A DNA stretch of 64,000 nt from Paratinospora sagittata (Eukaryota; Streptophyta; Magnoliopsida; Ranunculales; Menispermaceae), in contig CM069593.1 of the NCBI GenBank assembly GCA_035771175.1, positions 14,211,908 through 14,275,907 of the forward strand, read 5' to 3'. Below are positions 59,690-64,000 of the stretch, in pieces. Each line of letters starts with the position of its first letter. Position 1 is the stretch's first letter. Made by a program: the position numbers and the translations under genes. Under the pieces are notes generated by a model that saw only the letters and a list, made by a program, of their open reading frames with translations, did no database searches and was not told the origin of the DNA.

Positions 59690-60329
59690 ATTAGATGATG
59701 TTCTTTCATTATCTTGTTGAATGGGCTGCCCTTTTGTTGGCCATTTCAGATCATTTATTTGTACAGCATTCTTTTGACCAACATGTGAATGACAATACAG
59801 ATGTAATTATATTGCTAGAAAACTCTCTTTATTTTGTGCAAGCTGGTGTTTACAGAGAAAGCAAGACGAATTCTGATGCAGCTGCTTAGCTGTTTATCTG
59901 TCAATAGGTTTATTATTATTATTATTATTATTTTATGTTTGTACAGTGATTATATAAATATTTTACCAGAAGAATTAAGCAGTAGCTTGAGACTGTTGGC
60001 TTGTTATATGTTCTGGAAATTTGGGGTGCCTCTTTTTTATTTGCTAAAGGTATTGTATTTTATATATATCTTATAGGATACTTTTGTTGCATTTTTAAAG
60101 GTTGAAACTGAAAAGGAATCTGGGCCGTTTGGGACATTAGATTCAAGATAATATAGCAGAAGCGTACTTAAGTAACTAACCAAAAAATAAAATAAAATAG
60201 TGTACTCGCGTTGAACTTGAGTTGTACTAATAAAAATCTTAAGAATTATTTATTTTATATATTAGTTCAAGAGAAATATTTTCCTTTTTCGTAAAAGTGC
60301 AAAAGGTAAAAAGTTAAGAAAACAACAAT
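59690..60329. other. ATG1 3'-UTR and spacer
   Basis: AT-rich 3' flank of ATG1 with an (att)n run at 59910-59932. No gene is seen before LINE sequence begins near 60330. Confidence 0.45.
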
Positions 60330-62081
60330 TTCGTGCAAGGCAAGCTTTTTTGGTGAATGGTTTTCTTGTTAGAAAGATCAAGATCGAGCTTTCTCATTTA
60401 CAGCATGCAGATGACACATTGTTCCTCTTGCAAGGGGAATATGAAAATGTGATCAATCGTCATCAGGGTGCTCCTGCTCCAATGCTTCAGTGAGTTCTTT
60501 GGCCTGAGGGTGAATATCTTCAAAAGTCAGATGGTGGGTATCCACATGTGCCCCGGAGTCACTTTCAACCCTAGCAAACAAGGTAGGCTGCTTAGTTGGG
60601 ATGTGGCCTATGAAATACCTTGGGCTCCTCCTAGGTGGAAATCTATTGTCCAAAGAGTTTTGGGAACCAATTATGTCTAAAATCTCCAAAAGACTTGATG
60701 GATGGAAACGAGTCTTTTTATCTAAGGGCGGGCGATTTGCTTTAGCTTGTTCTGTCCTCATGACGCTTCCTTCATACTACATGTTTCTCTTCAAGCTCCC
60801 AACATCGGTGGGGACTTGGATTGAGAAGAAAATTAAAATTTTTTTATGGGGGGCCAAGCAGAACAATGGTGTCACCAGTGGAGAACGGAGGTCTTTGCAT
60901 TGGGAACCTCGCACTCAGAAATGTTGTGTTATGTAGTAAATGAATCTAGAGATTCATCAGGGATCTACAGGCACTATGGGCACAAGTGATTTCTAGTAGA
61001 CACATGTCACTCAAGCTGGACAGTTCGAGTAGGAGTGCGAAATCCATTTATAGAAGCCCATGGAAATTCATCTCCTCCCTTGTGCCCCAATTCTCATCTT
61101 TTCATCTTTTCTGGAGTTTAGAGTTGGCAATGGACAATCATTCAATTTTTGGGAGGACAGGTGGTTCGAGAATTCTACATTGGCTACCATGTTCCCACAC
61201 CTTTTTCGCCTTTCCTCCCTTCATAACCATCCTATTACCTCCTTCACTGACCCAACCCAAAATACACCTTCCCACACTGTATCTTGGAATCTACACCTCC
61301 CCATAGCTTTAACTGACCGAGAGATCTTAGAGGTAGGTTCACTCCTAAACAAACTACAAAATGTTTCATTATCAACGGATCCAAATATGATTATCTGGTC
61401 TCCTGACCAATTTAAGGCGTATTTGGGTGGATTCTGGCTTACAGACGTCTTAACACATCAGATATGTTGCAACGCGTGTCTATCTCCTCATTATTGCTCG
61501 TTATGCCAACAAGAGGGAGATTGCATTGACCACATCTTCTTCAACTGTGCCTTTGCAAAGAAGATTTGGGGGAATTGGTATACATTCTCTGGTAACAGGT
61601 TTATTGCTCCTCATTATGTGGAGGAGGGCTTGTCTCTAAGCCACATTCCTTCACTATCGGGTGAGGAAAGAGGAGTAGGTGCCTTCTATGAGAGTCTTTG
61701 GTTGATTTGGCTTGAGCGTAACAATAGGATTTTCTACAATCATGCCAAACCAGAATCACAACTGTGGGAAGAAATTAAACCTCAAGCTAGTCCATAGGTT
61801 TTTGCTTCACCTCGAGCCAAGGGCTTTACAATTTCAGATTGGTTACTCAATTGGGATAATTGTATGTTTGTGGGTAGGGTCTAGTTACTAAAGAGGCTTT
61901 AGTTATTAAAACAGGCTTTGTTGGTGGGATACATGTACTAGGGTGGTTTCTGTGGTTGCTGTTTTTGTAGCAGATGCATACTGTTGAGCATTTCTTATGC
62001 TCATAACATCTCTACCTTTTTATTATTAATACATTGTTATCTTGTTTCTTCTCAAAAATAAAAAAAAAATAAAAAAAACAC
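60330..62081 (+). mobile_element. LINE 3' half (RT end and zf-RVT)
   Basis: About 60395-60430 reads HLQHADDTLFLLQ, the ADD catalytic box of the reverse transcriptase. About 60595-60800 has MKYLGLLLGG, then KISKRLDGWKRVFLSKGGR. The long frame 61060-61797 includes the zf-RVT domain: CSLCQQEGDCIDHIFFNCAFAK then KIWGNW. The usual end IWLERNNRIF follows. The 3' end has attattaatacattgttatc and an A-rich tail (62056-62081). No RNase H domain is seen after zf-RVT, unlike the copies at 1-2490 and 16596-17277. Frameshifts around 60500-61060 make it inactive. It sits between ATG1 and NEDD1. Confidence 0.85.
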
Positions 62082-62742
62082 ATCAGTTACGAAGGTAAAA
62101 CTAAGTACTTATTAATTTGATTTTGCAAATGAAGGTACTTAGGAAAGAGTTGTAGAAAAAGTTGTTTGCATAAATTATTATAGTACCTCTTATATCACTA
62201 AAAATATATATTTTTCATATTAAAAGTAGCAGTAAGGTTCAAGAAGTAGGTTTGGAGGAAGTGCAAAAAGTGAGTTTCTCAACTTTAGGTATTAGAATAG
62301 TATAAATATGTGAAGTTGTAAGCTAATGGTGTGTCTCACCACAGGATGATCTTTGGATCCATGCAATGTGATCATCATCCATAAGTTCATACCATTCAAG
62401 GCCACCTTAATTCTCAGATTTAAAATCAGACACTGACACCATAGAAACCAAACCACACCATATGTAAACCCTGCGGGGAGCTCGTTTTGGACATTCAAAC
62501 ACGATGCACACTGGTGACTGAGATGAACACAGAACTTAAAAAAATGGAACTCATTGGATCACATGATTTTTACATGAAAAGATCTTGAGAAAGGAAGGGC
62601 CATGAGGGAGATAATCCCTCTTCTCTACAAATTTCCCACCTTGCAACAGATGGGAATTTGAGAACCGACACATCAGCCTGATCCCAAAACAATCCAAAAA
62701 ACAAGAGTTTGAGATTCAGATGCCAATCTTCTTCTCCAGTAA
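62082..62742. other. spacer and NEDD1 3'-UTR
   Basis: From about 62500-62742 the sequence is probably the NEDD1 3'-UTR (minus strand). The rest is AT-rich with nothing recognised. Confidence 0.45.
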
Positions 62743-63830
62743 TCATAGCATTTGGCGGAGCTGCTGGTTCTCTTTTCGAAGGGATTGCACTTCCTTCATC
62801 AACTCATCCTGCTTTTCCAGGACAGAGTTCAGCAAGCTTGACATCTCCGTCTGCAGAATGATCCCACAAGTGTTAAGTAGTTTTAAAGCGTAGCAAACAA
62901 AAGCTCGAGTTCACCTCATCCATACCTCATGTATATGAAATTGCCTTAATAGTTCAATATGAAGGTTTCTCATGTCGTCGTGCATAGACTTTTGGACAGA
63001 AGTTAGGGTTTCTTCAAGAGTGCGTTGGACCAGCTGAAGTGTGAAAGAGGAGGTTCCTTGTTGCGCATCTGACTGAACTGGGCCTCTGTGTGGTTGCGAT
63101 GTTCCACCCTGGTACAGAATTTCCATTAACTAATTGATACATTATAAGGAAACAGTAAATAATTCAGGCATAGATGCAAATAGAAGGAAAGAAATGAGCT
63201 AAAACTAAGCATCTGTTATCATACATTCATTGTTGGAAGAGTCCCCATTCCTGTGCTACTTGGCATGTCTGACCTCAACAATGAGCTACTAGTTTCAACT
63301 CCTGTTTTCTTTGCTTTTGGTGAACCTGATGCAAGAGCTGTTCCATCACTGAAGGCAGAGGCCGTACTTATTCTCTCAGCGTAGGTTGAATATCTGCGAG
63401 GGAGAGTCAGTGATGATGATAACAGAGACTCATGAGTACCCTGGCCTGTGATGCTTTTTGTTCCAAGTGAATTGGATATGGAACTAAATCGAACATTGTC
63501 AGTAAATCCTGCAAAGGTTTCTATATTAGATGAGAGGTCTTTTGTACGCACGTTTCCGTAGCTCAGACCAGCACTTGTAAGGGCACTCGTGCTCATCTGG
63601 CTTATAGAAGAGGATGAACTTTGTGAGCCAGAGATGGAACCGGATATGAGGCCCCCTGCTGCAAACATTCCAAAGCGTGATGGCAAAGTAACTTGCTGGC
63701 GGAGGTGGTCAAATTTATCAGACAAATTCTCACCACCCCAAGCTTCTGGAGGAGTGGGCAAAGAATCTTCACTTTTGGAGGATGCAGGAGGAGTAGCACC
63801 AAACTGTGCCAACGAAGTTGGAGGATCATC
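62743..63830 (-). CDS. NEDD1: NEDD1 homologue, C-terminal part
   Basis: Plant NEDD1 is a WD40 protein that brings gamma-tubulin complexes to microtubule nucleation sites in spindle and phragmoplast. Only the C-terminal part is in the window. Exons on the minus strand: 63225-63830 (entered in phase 0 after acceptor atgcag), 62926-63108 and 62743-62850 (stop), 299 codons in all. The first is Ser/Thr/Gly-rich (FGMFAAGGLISGS onward), as in the linker after the WD40 repeats. The last two carry the conserved gamma-tubulin-complex-binding helix region: TLEETLTSVQKSMHDDMRNL, HIELLRQFHIHE, then TEMSSLLNSVLEKQ and ending LRKENQQLRQML. The WD40 part lies beyond 64000. I cannot place an exon in 63831-64000. 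Confidence 0.9.
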
Positions 63831-64000
63831 CTGCATGTGCAAGTGAGCGATGACTAAAAGTTAGGATGCAGTCAGAAAATAAAGCTAATTTTCTCAATGG
63901 AAGGAAGCAAACACAATCTCAAGGTTCCTAAGCACCAGCCAACCAAGCAGGAGGCCGAATAGCAGTAAGACGGATAACATGATACTTGTACTAAGAGAGT

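Noticed and set aside
63831..64000. Further NEDD1 exon at the window edge
   Set aside because: No segment with splice sites and NEDD1-like sequence could be read there, so it is probably intron.

Overview
The window is nuclear DNA of a eudicot plant. It is AT-rich, its protein genes are split by GT-AG introns, its long introns carry transposon debris, and it contains plant L1-type LINEs that carry an RNase H domain plus an Au-type SINE. I could not identify the species. I found no bacterial, organellar or viral gene cluster and no CRISPR array.

Layout. 1-2490: decayed LINE (minus strand). 2630-3620: fragment resembling a first exon plus 5' leader of an unrecognised gene. 3960-7578: aldo-keto reductase, 7 coding exons (+). 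8449-9804: mitochondrial glycoprotein p32/MAM33 family, 3 exons (+). 10592-12598 and 17534-19570: two intronless dynamin-related DRP4C-type genes in tandem (-). Between them lies a repeat nest: a LINE split by a Ty3-type solo LTR, then a second LINE tail. 20980-28056: YIP4-type Golgi/TGN membrane protein, 6 coding exons (-). 29045-29404: possible small gene (-). 32422-33916: PRA1.A-type prenylated Rab acceptor, 7 exons (-). 34981-37709: subgroup IVc bHLH transcription factor, 5 exons (-), with one apparent GC-AG intron. 40701-48996: folylpolyglutamate synthase, 16 coding exons (+). 50698-59689: autophagy kinase ATG1, 13 exons (+). 60330-62080: LINE (+). 62743 to past the right edge: NEDD1, C-terminal part (-).

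The eight multi-exon gene models were built by joining exons by eye at consensus splice sites. Every junction keeps the reading frame. Complete models give 315 aa (AKR), 256 aa (p32), 269 aa (YIP4), 209 aa (PRA1.A), 227 aa (bHLH), 542 aa (FPGS) and 719 aa (ATG1).

The genes do not form a pathway. They are ordinary housekeeping and regulatory genes: membrane traffic (YIP4, PRA1, dynamin-like), autophagy (ATG1), folate (FPGS), iron-related transcription (bHLH IVc), microtubule nucleation (NEDD1), carbonyl detoxification (AKR) and mitochondrial matrix (p32). The p32, PRA1.A, FPGS and NEDD1 set recalls a cluster near AT5G05970-AT5G05990 of Arabidopsis, so this looks like a conserved block spread out by insertions. 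I saw no convincing new biological system. The items most worth checking are the nested LTR-in-LINE between the dynamin copies, a duplicated TATA segment, the GC-AG intron, upstream ORFs in FPGS, and several MITE/SINE insertions with visible ends.
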